Source of the DNA: an uncultured Collinsella sp. | Lineage (GTDB): Bacteria > Actinomycetota > Coriobacteriia > Coriobacteriales > Coriobacteriaceae | DNA: 6,320 nucleotides | Reading direction: 5' to 3' | Assembly (NCBI GenBank): GCA_902493855.1 | Contig: CABUQV010000045.1 | Location: 1 to 6,320 of the forward strand | Shown here: positions 6,150 through 6,320 of the stretch, in pieces | How positions within the stretch are numbered: the stretch's first letter is position 1 | How the letters are laid out: each line of letters opens with the position of its first letter | Made by a program: the position numbers and the translations under genes | Notes under the pieces: model-generated | Seen by the model: only the letters and a program-made list of their open reading frames with translations | Database searches by the model: none | What the model was told of the DNA's origin: nothing

Positions 6150-6178
6150 TGGCAAAATAAACCTGTCCCTTTTTGGCA
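6150..6178. repeat. Possible dispersed-repeat fragment with direct TGGCA ends
   Basis: A 29-bp AT-rich/CCTGTCCC-containing segment is bounded by TGGCA at both ends (6150-6154 and 6174-6178). The inner part reads AAACCTGTCCC followed by a T-run. It lies between the terminator and the mini-gene and fits neither. The phrase resembles short interspersed repeats, but nothing in the window repeats it, so this is a weak call. Confidence 0.2.
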
Positions 6179-6182
6179 GAGG
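6178..6182 (+). promoter_or_regulatory. Ribosome binding site of the zinc-finger-like mini-gene
   Basis: AGAGG lies 5 nt before the ATG at 6188. It supports that codon over the in-frame TTG at 6173, which has no purine-rich site in front of it. Confidence 0.5.
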
Positions 6183-6187
6183 CCGTT

Positions 6188-6283
6188 ATGGCCGACTGCG
6201 AAAACCGCGGACGCCGCGGGCTGGCCTGCTACAAATGCGAATACTGCGGTGGCTGGCACCTGACATCGCACCCTTGGAAATAG
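6188..6283 (+). CDS. 31-residue zinc-finger-like mini-protein
   Basis: A short reading frame encodes a 31-residue basic, Cys-rich peptide. It has Cys at 4, 14, 17 and 20 and His at 24 and 28. The pattern Y-K-C-E-Y-C-G-G-W-H-L-T-S-H (15-28) contains C-x2-C-x3-H-x3-H, which can hold a zinc ion. A similar C-G-x-W-H-L-T-S ending is, from memory, common in small zinc-ribbon proteins of actinobacteria, phages and plasmids. A ribosome site (AGAGG, 5-nt spacer) supports the ATG, and codon third positions are mostly C/G. It stands alone after a terminator. The function is unknown; nucleic-acid binding is a guess from the fold. It could also be a truncated relative of a longer protein. Confidence 0.55.
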   Translation: MADCENRGRRGLACYKCEYCGGWHLTSHPWK

Positions 6284-6320
6284 GGACCGCATCGGCACGG
6301 CACTAGCGAAGCCCCGGTAA

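Noticed and set aside
5805..6263. 152-residue plus-strand open frame
   Set aside because: It runs straight through the stem-loop at 6094-6129 and over the mini-gene in another frame. It has no ribosome site, and its Ser/Thr/Arg/Cys-rich composition looks like an out-of-frame reading.

Overview
The window looks chromosomal and bacterial. A Tat-type lipoprotein signal, NNC/NNG-leaning codon use at moderate GC, and the general style of the proteins suggest an actinobacterium of the class Coriobacteriia (Collinsella or a relative). That assignment is inference from style, with no marker gene to prove it.

Layout. At the left edge (1-16, minus strand) is the first five codons of a divergent gene with a strong Shine-Dalgarno. 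A 250-bp divergent intergenic region follows, holding an operator-like dyad (50-68). Next comes a plus-strand cluster: an amino-acid-type solute-binding lipoprotein (269-1108); 12 bp later a 1027-residue membrane protein (1121-4204) with two tandem extracytoplasmic double-Cache sensor units and a C-terminal MscS channel; and, after a 60-bp gap containing a hairpin, a 132-residue four-helix membrane protein of unknown function (4265-4663). A perfect 18-bp stem (4700-4745) closes the cluster. It also separates it from a convergent LysR-type regulator (4852-5790, minus strand), which has a 17-bp dyad just upstream of its start.

The right end (5791-6320) is sparse. It holds what may be a decayed or frameshifted small gene (5863-6055), a second strong stem-loop (6094-6129), a possible dispersed-repeat fragment, and a 31-residue zinc-finger-like mini-protein (6188-6283) with its own ribosome binding site.

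How the genes may work together. The binding protein has no ABC permease or ATPase beside it. It is tightly coupled to a channel carrying two ligand-sensor units on the same side of the membrane. The simplest hypothesis is a ligand-responsive ion channel: a tethered binding protein captures an amino acid or similar solute and presents it to the Cache domains, which bias gating of the MscS pore. LuxP docking on the Cache-like periplasmic domain of LuxQ is a precedent for the binding-protein/Cache pairing; coupling it to a channel is inference. The LysR protein is probably a separate unit.
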